Source of the DNA: Legionella genomosp. 1
GTDB taxonomy: Bacteria > Pseudomonadota > Gammaproteobacteria > Legionellales > Legionellaceae
Reading direction: 5' to 3'
Assembly (NCBI GenBank): GCA_945878975.1
Contig: CAMCUM010000003.1
Span: 30,582-94,581, forward strand
Length of the DNA: 64,000 nt
This document shows, piece after piece, positions 8,519 to 16,936 of the stretch; the stretch's first letter is position 1, and each line of letters opens with the position of its first letter. The notes beneath the pieces are model-generated. The model saw only the letters and a list, made by a program, of their open reading frames with translations, ran no database searches and was not told where the DNA came from. The position numbers and the translations under genes were made by a program.

Positions 8519-9478
8519 TCAGTTATTTCTAATATATTCTTTAGCTGTAGTAAGCAATACGTTATCAACTGTAAATGTTGGTTTCCATCCTAATAGCTCA
8601 CATGCTTTATTAATATCAACCTGTAATGAACCACATAAACGATTTATAACAATTTGTTTACCAAGAAGTTTTGCGGTGCTGTTTAATACCCAAACGGGAA
8701 CAGGTAATAACAGAACCGGCTTAGCGAACGCAGCGCGCATTTTTTTAAGTAATTGTGTTGTTGATAAATCCTCCCCATCACTCACTAGAAAAATTTGATT
8801 GGCCGCGCGTGGATGTGTAATGCATGTGGTAATCAAATCAGCTAAATTATCAACAGACACAAAGCTACGCTTATTTTTTACCAAGCCAAGTGGTAGTGGA
8901 ATACCTTTCTGCAACCACTTCATCATATGCTTAAAATTGCCTTTTACCCCTGGACCATAAATCAGTACTGGGCGAATAATAACAACCTCTAGACCTGTTT
9001 CCTTCGCTAAAGCAAGCAAACCCTGTTCCGCCTCGTATTTAGAGATAGAGTAGGGGCATTGTGGCATGGCCGCATCGTCGGCGTGGAATGGTTGACCTAT
9101 CGGCGTAGACTCACCGTTTACTTTAATAGAACTCAGATAAATAAACCGCTTCACACCTTGATTTGCTGCTTGGCGTGCCAAATTTAATGTGCCGTTAACA
9201 TTGATTTCACGATAAGCTGCAAGGGAGTCATGAGCACTCTTATCCATCATGTGTACGCGTGCGGCGGCATGTATAACAACCTTACAATCAACTAAAGTAT
9301 CGTGCCAATTTTCAGTACCAGAAATATTAGTAATTAGGCTTAATGAAACACGCTGATCAAACTTACGCGCCGGTTTTTGTCTCACTGCAAGTCGCAAGGA
9401 AGCATTTGTATGTTCAAGTAAATAGTCAATTAATTTTTGGCCAACAAACCCGGTGCCTCCGGTTAATACTATGTTCAT
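8519..9478 (-). CDS. UDP-4-keto-6-deoxy-sugar reductase, WbpV-like SDR
   Basis: Extended SDR of about 320 residues similar to WbpV and other UDP-sugar 4-reductases. It has TGGTGFVG at the N-terminus, LSSIKVNGE, the catalytic Tyr-x-x-x-Lys in YSISKYEAE, and RPVLIYGPGVKGNF. WbpV-type enzymes reduce the product of WbpM to UDP-D-QuiNAc, and a WbpM-like gene is transcribed divergently 368 bases away. The start lies in a run of four ATG codons (9478-9487), so its exact position is uncertain. It is followed 10 bases later by the oxygenase gene, forming a two-gene unit. Confidence 0.83.
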   Translation of the reverse strand: MNIVLTGGTGFVGQKLIDYLLEHTNASLRLAVRQKPARKFDQRVSLSLITNISGTENWHDTLVDCKVVIHAAARVHMMDKSAHDSLAAYREINVNGTLNLARQAANQGVKRFIYLSSIKVNGESTPIGQPFHADDAAMPQCPYSISKYEAEQGLLALAKETGLEVVIIRPVLIYGPGVKGNFKHMMKWLQKGIPLPLGLVKNKRSFVSVDNLADLITTCITHPRAANQIFLVSDGEDLSTTQLLKKMRAAFAKPVLLLPVPVWVLNSTAKLLGKQIVINRLCGSLQVDINKACELLGWKPTFTVDNVLLTTAKEYIRNN

Positions 9479-9556
9479 CATCATCATCCATTGAATAGGT
9501 TTGGTTCTCTAGAATTATGGTTACGTCAAAGTGTACTCTCCCATTTTTGATTGAAG

Positions 9557-9649
9557 CTAAAAGTAGAGACTTAGGCAAGTAGTACTTTTTTGCTTTGGAG
9601 GAATTCCTCCAATTGCAGTATGAGGTCGTTCATTATGAGATGTCCACAT
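9557..9649 (-). pseudogene. Transposase C-terminal remnant (IS3/IS481-like)
   Basis: On the minus strand a short frame reads WTSHNERPHTAIGGIPPKQK and stops 9 residues later. The N-x-x-R-P-H pattern is the tail of the DDE integrase domain in IS3/IS481-type transposases. An in-frame stop precedes it and no upstream part remains, so it is a decayed end fragment of a former insertion. Confidence 0.65.
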
Positions 9650-9845
9650 CTAATTGTGTCGTATGTGGATGTACTTCAGCAATGCTTTTAAATAAAAAAG
9701 GATTGAACAAGCATACTTAACGGTTGGCTACCAAGTTGGTATGAATCAATAGAGCCGTATCTGTCTGTTTGTTATTTCAGGAAAAAATGTACTACGTAGT
9801 ATAGTCTATTAAAATATACATGATGTATAGTAAGATGCTTGAAGG
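9650..9845. promoter_or_regulatory. Divergent promoter region with two palindromes
   Basis: AT-rich region upstream of the WbpM-like gene. It holds TACTACGTAGTA (9790-9801) and TATACATGATGTATA (9815-9829), both perfect palindromes, 13 bases apart and ending 16 bases before the start codon. They are candidate operator sites. TATAGT at about 9800 and 9825 could serve as -10 elements. No regulator in the window can be assigned. Confidence 0.35.
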
Positions 9846-11726
9846 ATGATAAATGAGATTTATATGGAAATTGTGTTGCTGTATTTAAAAAAAATACATT
9901 CAAAATTACATGTTATCGCTTTTGATGCGCTCTCAATTCCACTTGCTTGGTATCTTGCACACTGGTTCCGATTTAGCGTGCAAAAATTTTCAAGCAGCTT
10001 GGCATCGTCTTCGTCTTTTTCCGCTTTATCTATTTTGCTGGTTGTGCAAATTGCATTTTATTATTATTTTAAAGTGTATCGTGGCCTTTGGCGATTTTCA
10101 TCATTGAAAGATGTAGCGCGGATTCTGCGTGCTGTTATTTGCGCAACGTCTGTCGTTATTCCGATATTTTATTTTGTCTCCCTGCTGCAGCTCATTCCTC
10201 GTGCTGTGTTACCTTTATACTCATTGATTCTGATTACTTTATTGTGCGGTGCCCGTTTGTTATTTAGATACCATTGGGATAAAAAGGATGGTGAAAAGCT
10301 TGGTGGTGATATAAAAAGAGTGTTAATTGTCGGCGCAGGCCAAGCAGGGGAAAGTTTAATTCGTGATTTAAAACGTACCCATCTTTATATACCTATTGGT
10401 ATAGTAGATGATAATCCAAACAAGCGAGGCCTTGAAGTACATGGTGTGCGCGTGTTGGGAACTATTCCTAAATTACGTGATTTGGTTAGGCAGTATGAAA
10501 TTGATGCCATTTTCATAGCTATCCCGTCGGCTGGGTCGATACTCATGCGACGAATTACGCAGTATTGTGTGGAGTGTAATCTCCCTTTTCACACGTTGCC
10601 TGGTTTGCAAGCGTTAACGTCAGGCCAGGTGGAAGTAAATGCGCTGAGAAAAGTCAACGTTGAAGATTTGTTAGGACGAGATCAGGTTAGCTTGAGCTGG
10701 GATAAAATTTCTACGCATCTTCATGGGAAACGGATCTTAGTGACAGGTGGGGGGGGGTCCATTGGATCTGAATTGTGCCGGCAAATAGTAAAGCTACAAC
10801 CGGAAAAATTGCTGATTTTAGATAATTGCGAGTTTAATTTATATAGTATTGATCAAGAACTGAGAGCGCAATTCCCTGATGTGGTTATTGAACTAGCTTT
10901 GGTTAATGTGGTTGATTTTGTGGCGGTTAATGATATTTTTGGCAGACTTAAACCGCACATTGTTTTTCATGCTGCAGCTTATAAACATGTGCCATTACTT
11001 GAAGAGCAAATTCGAATTGCCGTGCAAAATAATGTGCTTGGCACACAAATTGTTGCGCAGGCTAGTGCGACAGTTCATGTTGAAAAATTTATCCTGATTT
11101 CTACTGACAAAGCTGTCAATCCAACCAATATCATGGGTACAACGAAACGTGTTGCTGAAATTTATTGTCAAAATTTGAATGCACGTGTTAGCACACAATT
11201 CATTACTGTGCGCTTTGGTAATGTGTTGGGGTCGACGGGCAGTGTTGTGCCTTTGTTTCAAAAACAGTTGCAGCTTGGGGGCCCATTAACGGTTACGCAT
11301 CCAGATATTGAACGTTATTTCATGACGATTCCTGAAGCATCACAATTGATTTTACAGGCAATGGTTAATGGCCTCGGAGGTGAGATATTTGTATTGAATA
11401 TGGGAGAGCCAATTAAAATTAGTTATTTGGCGGAGCAAATGATTCTTCTTGCAGGTAAAAAACCTGGTCAGGACATTCAAATCAAGTACACAGGCTTACG
11501 TCCTGGTGAAAAATTGTATGAAGAGTTGTTTCATGCTTCAGAACAGTTGGAGCAAACGGAGCATGAAAAGCTGTTCAAATCGTCATATCGTCAAATAGAC
11601 TGGGATCAACTGGCGCAAACAATTAGCATGATAAATGCTGCTTGTGCAGGCCAACAAAATGATGAATTGCTTGTGTTATTAAAAAGTCTGGTCCCGGAAT
11701 TTCAATGTGACTTGATTGCGATTTGA
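9846..11726 (+). CDS. UDP-GlcNAc 4,6-dehydratase, membrane-bound WbpM/FlaA1 type
   Basis: Nucleotide-sugar dehydratase of 626 residues making UDP-4-keto-6-deoxy-GlcNAc. The N-terminal 150 residues contain about four membrane helices. A first Rossmann segment follows (LIVGAGQAG near residue 160), then the catalytic SDR domain with a Gly-rich GGGGSIGS near 302, STDKAVNP near 420, and Met430-x-x-x-Lys434 replacing Tyr-x-x-x-Lys as in WbpM. With the divergent WbpV-like reductase it would give UDP-D-QuiNAc, often the first sugar of an O-unit. A run of nine G at 10749-10757 lies in the glycine-loop codons and could slip. GAAGG abuts ATG 9846; ATG 9864 is possible. Confidence 0.87.
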   Translation: MINEIYMEIVLLYLKKIHSKLHVIAFDALSIPLAWYLAHWFRFSVQKFSSSLASSSSFSALSILLVVQIAFYYYFKVYRGLWRFSSLKDVARILRAVICATSVVIPIFYFVSLLQLIPRAVLPLYSLILITLLCGARLLFRYHWDKKDGEKLGGDIKRVLIVGAGQAGESLIRDLKRTHLYIPIGIVDDNPNKRGLEVHGVRVLGTIPKLRDLVRQYEIDAIFIAIPSAGSILMRRITQYCVECNLPFHTLPGLQALTSGQVEVNALRKVNVEDLLGRDQVSLSWDKISTHLHGKRILVTGGGGSIGSELCRQIVKLQPEKLLILDNCEFNLYSIDQELRAQFPDVVIELALVNVVDFVAVNDIFGRLKPHIVFHAAAYKHVPLLEEQIRIAVQNNVLGTQIVAQASATVHVEKFILISTDKAVNPTNIMGTTKRVAEIYCQNLNARVSTQFITVRFGNVLGSTGSVVPLFQKQLQLGGPLTVTHPDIERYFMTIPEASQLILQAMVNGLGGEIFVLNMGEPIKISYLAEQMILLAGKKPGQDIQIKYTGLRPGEKLYEELFHASEQLEQTEHEKLFKSSYRQIDWDQLAQTISMINAACAGQQNDELLVLLKSLVPEFQCDLIAI

Positions 11727-12017
11727 AAATATTAAAATCCCACCCTGATTATTTATTTCAAAAGATGTTTACAACAATCATGCACTCTTATACACTTTTT
11801 TGAATTATGGATGCACTGTGAATAATTGAAAGATGTAGCTGTCTTTTTTTTAATAGGTGATTGAGAAGAGAGTGGCGCCAGTCGTTATCTCTTAAGAAAA
11901 CCGAGAGAGAGCTCTCGTGCTGAAGCGCGTTTACAAAAACCAAAATGATACGTGCTTTCAAGCGAGCTATCGTTTAGGATGATGTGTACGGTTACTTTTA
12001 CTGATGAGCGTCAGATC

Positions 12018-12551
12018 ATGATTAATAAGATTAATCCAACTTGTTTTATATTGGATGTAGACGGTGTCATGACTACCGGTCATTTTATGTATACCTCCGA
12101 AGGAAAAATGATGAAGATTTTTGGTCCGGATGACAATGATGGGCTCTCATTACTTAAATCTAGCATCGAAATTAGATTTGTTACCGGCGATAAAAAAGGG
12201 TTTCCTATCTCAAAAAAACGTATTGTCGATGACATGCAATTTCCCTTGGATGTGGTTAGTACCATTCGGCGCATTGATTGGATTAAAGAGCGATATCCAC
12301 TTGAAAATGTTATTTACATGGGTGATGGTATTTTTGACCATTACGTCATGCGAGAGGTTGGATATGCAATTGCTCCTGCTAATGGAGATAAACTTGCAAA
12401 ACAGCATGCTCATTTTGTAACCGAACGTTCCGGAGGAGATCGCTCTGTTGCAGAGGCTTGTTTGCATATTATGGAAAAGTTTTTTACTCCATTTAATCCA
12501 TCTGAGCTACCGAGTGCTCAACACAAACTCTCCGGAGAATGGACGGTATGA
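12018..12551 (+). CDS. KdsC-like HAD-family sugar phosphatase
   Basis: HAD phosphatase of 177 residues related to Kdo-8-phosphate phosphatase KdsC and the phosphatase domain of CMP-sialate synthetases. The nucleophile motif is LDVDGVMTTG, motif II is RFVTGDKKG, and the metal site is MGDGIFD. It would remove phosphate from a sugar-phosphate made by the neighbouring enzymes. Start 12018 gives the usual short N-terminus; a frame extends back to 11952 but without family support. Its stop overlaps the next start as ATGA. It opens a six-gene cassette. Confidence 0.8.
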   Translation: MINKINPTCFILDVDGVMTTGHFMYTSEGKMMKIFGPDDNDGLSLLKSSIEIRFVTGDKKGFPISKKRIVDDMQFPLDVVSTIRRIDWIKERYPLENVIYMGDGIFDHYVMREVGYAIAPANGDKLAKQHAHFVTERSGGDRSVAEACLHIMEKFFTPFNPSELPSAQHKLSGEWTV

Positions 12552-13714
12552 TTCATCAGCGATTAAGTTCATTTTTGGCGAAGAAACGATGCACTTTGCT
12601 TGGGGTTGGTCCAATGAGCGTCAACTGCGTTGACGCAGCGATAGAATTGGCGAATGACCATGAAGTCCCACTACTGTTAATTGCAAGTCGGCGGCAAATT
12701 GATAGCAAGACGTTTGGTGGATATGTTAATAACTGGACAAGTGACGCATTTGCAAGCCATGTAATCGATAAAGATAAAAAAGGAAAAATCCTCCTGGCTC
12801 GAGACCACGGTGGGCCTTGGCAACATACGGTAGAAGTGGATGAAAAACTGAGTTTGCGGCGCGCAATGGAATCAGCCAAAGCATCTTATCTGGCCGATTT
12901 GGAAGCAGGGTTTCAAGTTTTACACATCGATCCTAGTATTGACATACATGGTGATCCAAATGTCGATGAAGTGTTGGCCCGCGTGTTTGATTTATACGAG
13001 TATTGTTGGAGTCAGGCTCAAAGGTTGGGACGGGAAGTCATATTTGAGATTGGCACTGAAGAACAAAGTGGTAGTACGAATACGCAAGAAGAGCTTGATT
13101 ATACATTGAATGCCGTTCTGAAATTCTGTAAAAGCAATCGCATCGCTCAACCCTCTTTTGTGGTCGTACAGACCGGTACGCGAGTCATGGAGATGCGAAA
13201 TGTCGGTTCGTTTGATACACCCGTCCGTGTTTCAAACGAGCTTCCAGCAGAAATACAAGTACCCAAAATGATTGAGATTTGCAATCGATATGGCATTTTG
13301 ATGAAAGAACACAATACCGATTATTTATCGGATGAAGCATTGCAGTGGCATCCGCGTCTGGGTATTCATGCGGCCAACGTGGCTCCAGAGTTTGGGGTTG
13401 CCGAAACAAGCGCACTATTGAGTGTGCTCGAAAACAACGGTCTCCATCAGTACGCCGAACGTTTTTTGCAGATTGCCTATGATTCTAAGAAGTGGCATAA
13501 ATGGATGTTGGCAGACAGTGCTGCAACGGATCGTGACCGTTCCATTATTGCAGGACACTATGTGTTTTCGCATCCAGGTTGTATTGAGTTAAAAGAAGAG
13601 GCTAATAGTGAACTGTCAAAAATAGGCATTGATCTTGAGGATCACTTGAAACAACAGGTTAAGAAAAGCATTGCCCGCTATATGTCTCATTTTCGGTTGG
13701 TGGAGTCTAAATGA
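12548..13714 (+). CDS. GatZ/KbaZ-family TIM-barrel protein
   Basis: About 388 residues, matching the D-tagatose-bisphosphate aldolase non-catalytic subunit/tagatose-6-phosphate 4-epimerase family (GatZ, KbaZ). Recognisable parts are LLGVGPMSVNCVDAAIELA near the N-terminus, ARDHGGPW, HIDPSID, FEIGTEEQSG and KEHNTDYL. The family includes helper subunits of tagatose aldolase and ketose-phosphate C-4 epimerases. No GatY/KbaY partner is nearby, so a stand-alone epimerase or aldolase is more likely. Start 12548 is chosen because it makes an ATGA overlap with the phosphatase stop and has GGAG 10 bases upstream; ATG 12539 is an alternative. It overlaps the next gene by 4 bases. Confidence 0.75.
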   Translation: MIHQRLSSFLAKKRCTLLGVGPMSVNCVDAAIELANDHEVPLLLIASRRQIDSKTFGGYVNNWTSDAFASHVIDKDKKGKILLARDHGGPWQHTVEVDEKLSLRRAMESAKASYLADLEAGFQVLHIDPSIDIHGDPNVDEVLARVFDLYEYCWSQAQRLGREVIFEIGTEEQSGSTNTQEELDYTLNAVLKFCKSNRIAQPSFVVVQTGTRVMEMRNVGSFDTPVRVSNELPAEIQVPKMIEICNRYGILMKEHNTDYLSDEALQWHPRLGIHAANVAPEFGVAETSALLSVLENNGLHQYAERFLQIAYDSKKWHKWMLADSAATDRDRSIIAGHYVFSHPGCIELKEEANSELSKIGIDLEDHLKQQVKKSIARYMSHFRLVESK

Positions 13715-14535
13715 AAAGAGTTGCGACGTTGATTTTAAATAGAAACTTGCCATTAATAACTGACAAATTACATGAGCACCTTTGTAAATACGATGGAGAA
13801 GAAACGGATGTTTTTGTCATAGAGGCTGGTTCTGACTCAGACAATCTTTCCAGAAATGCAACATGGCATGCTGATTGGGATGACGCACGTACACATGGTC
13901 TTCGGTATTCTAGAGGGATGAATTATGGATTGAGCCAACTCTGGAAAGAGGGGAAATTCAATCAATATGATGCGTTTTTTTTGCTCACAAATGACACTGA
14001 GTTGCAGGAAAGACACTCTATAGCACCCTTGATGACTGTGCTGGATCAACATCCTCATGTAGGGATATTATCGCCGTGTTCAACCCGATGGGGTGAAAGA
14101 CTTTTATTAGATAAACAATCTACCAAGTATTTTTGGTTTATTCATAATAACGCTTATTTGTTGCGACGTGAGTTCATTGAATCAATCCAGAATACAGAGG
14201 AAAATGCAATCATGAATTTTCTGTTTGACGGTTCTAATTTTAGAGGGCATTTTGCTGAATCTGAGCTTATTGCAAAAGGCTATGCCAATGACTGGGCCGC
14301 AGCAATCACCACAGAAGTATGGGCAAGTGAGAATGAGTCATATTTAATCGATCAAGTTGATTTAATCAAGACAGAAGGGTATGAAGAAAATTTGAAACTT
14401 TATATCGAAGAGGGTAAGCAATGGCTACGTAAAAAATACGGATTTAACAGTCGTTGGTCTATGCAACAGTATGTTAAAAGTTTTTATGATAAATTTTTTG
14501 AGTTTCATCCTGAGCTTCAATCTTTCAAAATATAA
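13711..14535 (+). CDS. GT2-like glycosyltransferase
   Basis: GT-A type transferase of 274 residues. The N-terminal strand VATLILNRNLP and the LLTNDTEL segment near residue 92 resemble the nucleotide-binding and metal-binding (Asp-x-Asp-like) positions of family 2 transferases. A HNNAYLLRR segment follows. It is translationally coupled by ATGA to the GatZ-like gene, so it probably transfers the sugar built by this cassette. The donor is unknown. Confidence 0.65.
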   Translation: MKRVATLILNRNLPLITDKLHEHLCKYDGEETDVFVIEAGSDSDNLSRNATWHADWDDARTHGLRYSRGMNYGLSQLWKEGKFNQYDAFFLLTNDTELQERHSIAPLMTVLDQHPHVGILSPCSTRWGERLLLDKQSTKYFWFIHNNAYLLRREFIESIQNTEENAIMNFLFDGSNFRGHFAESELIAKGYANDWAAAITTEVWASENESYLIDQVDLIKTEGYEENLKLYIEEGKQWLRKKYGFNSRWSMQQYVKSFYDKFFEFHPELQSFKI

Positions 14536-14581
14536 AACATTAGGGTCTGTTCACTAATTTCTGTTAGGGGCAATAAAGAAT

Positions 14582-15349
14582 ATGGATAAAAAGATCGACA
14601 TCAAAAATTTTGGTGGAAACGCTGTAAAGCAATTTCAACTTGGCAAGTTGGGAAAAGAGATGCTTGGCGCTGGTCCGTATGAATATTATATTTACGAAAC
14701 CCAAGAGAGTGAAGCCGTTAAATTCAGCGATCTGCGTTCCTTCAGCGTATATATATTTCATAAGTCCGCACAATCAGTTGTGACGGTTGATGGCGTAGCG
14801 GAAAGCTTGGAACAAGGTGATCGAGTACAGTCTGAAGATTGTGCTGTGCATGTCAACGTACAAGGCGGTTCGGTAAAATTTCTTGTGGCTGGCACGTCTA
14901 AGCCACATCCTGAAATCAAGGGTCTTTTTTTTACTCGAGCTGCTGATTTGTATAAAGTAGAAAAACCGTGGGGACATGAATTATGGATTAATGGCCAGCA
15001 TCCCTGTTATGCATTCAAGGAAATTTTTATTAAGGCCGGTACTAAAACGAGTTTGCAATATCATAAATTTAAGCAAGAGACGAATGTATTGTTCCAAGGA
15101 ACAGCTAAGTTACATTATAAAAATAATGCAAATGTTATGAACGATCTTGTTACAGCCGCTGAAACAGCCGATGTTCAAATTGAGCCAATCAGTAGTGTGG
15201 ATGTTATGCCATCAATATTACATCGTCTTGAAGCAGTTACTGATATTCTACTCTATGAAACATCTACCCCACATTTCGATGACGTCGTTCGAGTTCAGGA
15301 TGATAATCAACGCACCAATGGTCGCATTGAAAAGGAACATACACGATAA
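14582..15349 (+). CDS. Double-cupin protein, sugar-isomerase-like
   Basis: A 255-residue protein with two cupin-like halves. The C-terminal half resembles type II mannose-6-phosphate isomerase cupins: KPWGHELWI, a metal-site-like LQYHKFKQETNVLF, and a late HRLEAVTDILLYETSTP. An isomerase or sugar-binding role is likely. The start has AGGGG upstream, and its stop shares one base with the next start (TAATG). The 46 bases before it contain GGGTCTGTT, also the end of repeat family A. Confidence 0.65.
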   Translation: MDKKIDIKNFGGNAVKQFQLGKLGKEMLGAGPYEYYIYETQESEAVKFSDLRSFSVYIFHKSAQSVVTVDGVAESLEQGDRVQSEDCAVHVNVQGGSVKFLVAGTSKPHPEIKGLFFTRAADLYKVEKPWGHELWINGQHPCYAFKEIFIKAGTKTSLQYHKFKQETNVLFQGTAKLHYKNNANVMNDLVTAAETADVQIEPISSVDVMPSILHRLEAVTDILLYETSTPHFDDVVRVQDDNQRTNGRIEKEHTR

Positions 15350-16935
15350 TGAGCGCTCCTATAGTTTGCATTCTTACTGCAGGTAAGGGCGCCCGTATGG
15401 GTACTCTCGGTCTGAAACTTAATAAAGCGTTACATGTGATTGATGGAAAAGCTATTATTTCGCATATTATTGATAAGTTTCCACAAGATGCTGAGTTCGT
15501 TATTGGTGTTGGTTATCTTGCGGAACAGGTTCGTCAATATCTTGAGATTGCCCACCAAGATCGAAAAATATCAATAGTAGAGGTGGATAAATATGAGGGC
15601 CCGGGTAGTGGGCCAGGTTACTCGTTACTTTGTTGTCGAGAGAGTTTACAACAATCGTTTTATTTTGTTTCATGCGACACGATGTGGGACAACGCAGTTG
15701 ATTGGAGTATGACTGATAATTGGTTAGGTGCGGCTTCTATTCCTTCTTCAGAATCCAGCAGCTACTGCAATTTGAAAATTATCGACGACCAAGTAGTGGA
15801 TTTATCTGACAAAATATATGTGGATGATGCAGCTTTTCAAGCTTTTGTAGGATTGTGCCATATCAAGGATTATGATTGTTTCTGGGAGGCATTGGATTGT
15901 AATGAGATGGTGGCCGGTGAGCATCAAATATCGAATGGTCTTAGATCGCTGATTGAAAAAACAAATGTTAAAGCTCAGCTTATTGAGTGGACCGATGTTG
16001 GAGATGCAGACAAATACAAAAAAACGGTCAGTCGTTTTGAGAATTATGATTTCAGTAAACAAAATGAAGCGCTCTACATCATCAATAGCAAAGTAATAAA
16101 ATTCTTTGCTGATCCAGTTGTATCAGAACAACGAGTGCAGAAATCAAAGATCAATCCTAACGTATTTCCACTCATCACTCATCACGCAGGTCAATTTTAC
16201 GCCTATAGTTTTCAGACAGGTGAAACACTTTATCAGGCGAACAACCCCTCGATTTTTCAGAGCTTGCTTGTTTGGTTAGGTACTCATTTATGGCGACCTC
16301 AATCAATTAACCATGACGTGATGCAGGCAGCTTGTCTGAAGTTTTATAAAGACAAAACGCTTGAGCGTTTGGCAATGTTTCATCGGAAGTATGATATTGA
16401 TGACTTGGCATCCTCTGTGAATGGGCGTCAAATCCCTCCAACCAGTACATTATTGAAGAAGGTGCCTTGGGAGCGTTTATACGATGGTATTCCCTGCTTC
16501 ATGCATGGTGATCTACAATTTGATAATATTCTCTATGATGCAACGGCGGGTACGTTCAAATTATTGGATTGGCGACACGAATTTGGTGGGCATGTAGAGT
16601 TTGGTGATTTTTATTATGATCTCGCTAAGCTATATGGCGGCATTATTCTAAATTATGATTACATTAAGCTTAATTTACTGAGTTATTCAGAAACAGAGCA
16701 AGGTATCTTCTTTGATTTTGCTCAGAGATTTCAGACGGATAATTATATTGAAGTGTTGAGTAAATATATCCTGGATAATGGGTATGACTTAACCAAGGTT
16801 AGAATTTTAGTGGCGTTGATTTACTTGAACATGTCTCCTTTACATCATTATCCATTTGATAAAATGTTATACTCTTTGGGCCGGGATTTATTATATAAAG
16901 AAACGTTAAAATTGGAACAGGTTGTAAGTGTTTAA
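15349..16935 (+). CDS. Bifunctional nucleotidyltransferase - APH-like kinase
   Basis: A 528-residue fusion. Residues 1-230 form a sugar/choline-phosphate nucleotidyltransferase domain with LTAGKGARMG (9-18) and the following lysine of the NTP site. Residues 240-528 form an aminoglycoside-phosphotransferase/choline-kinase-like domain with the Brenner motif HGDLQFDNIL (from residue 386) and the metal Asp in LLDWRHEF (407). The pair suggests a salvage-like activation: phosphorylate a small sugar or alcohol, then attach it to a nucleotide. Separate relatives include LicC and LicA; whether the substrate here is a sugar or an amino alcohol is open. It is tightly coupled to both neighbours. Confidence 0.8.
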   Translation: MSAPIVCILTAGKGARMGTLGLKLNKALHVIDGKAIISHIIDKFPQDAEFVIGVGYLAEQVRQYLEIAHQDRKISIVEVDKYEGPGSGPGYSLLCCRESLQQSFYFVSCDTMWDNAVDWSMTDNWLGAASIPSSESSSYCNLKIIDDQVVDLSDKIYVDDAAFQAFVGLCHIKDYDCFWEALDCNEMVAGEHQISNGLRSLIEKTNVKAQLIEWTDVGDADKYKKTVSRFENYDFSKQNEALYIINSKVIKFFADPVVSEQRVQKSKINPNVFPLITHHAGQFYAYSFQTGETLYQANNPSIFQSLLVWLGTHLWRPQSINHDVMQAACLKFYKDKTLERLAMFHRKYDIDDLASSVNGRQIPPTSTLLKKVPWERLYDGIPCFMHGDLQFDNILYDATAGTFKLLDWRHEFGGHVEFGDFYYDLAKLYGGIILNYDYIKLNLLSYSETEQGIFFDFAQRFQTDNYIEVLSKYILDNGYDLTKVRILVALIYLNMSPLHHYPFDKMLYSLGRDLLYKETLKLEQVVSV

Positions 16936-16936
16936 T

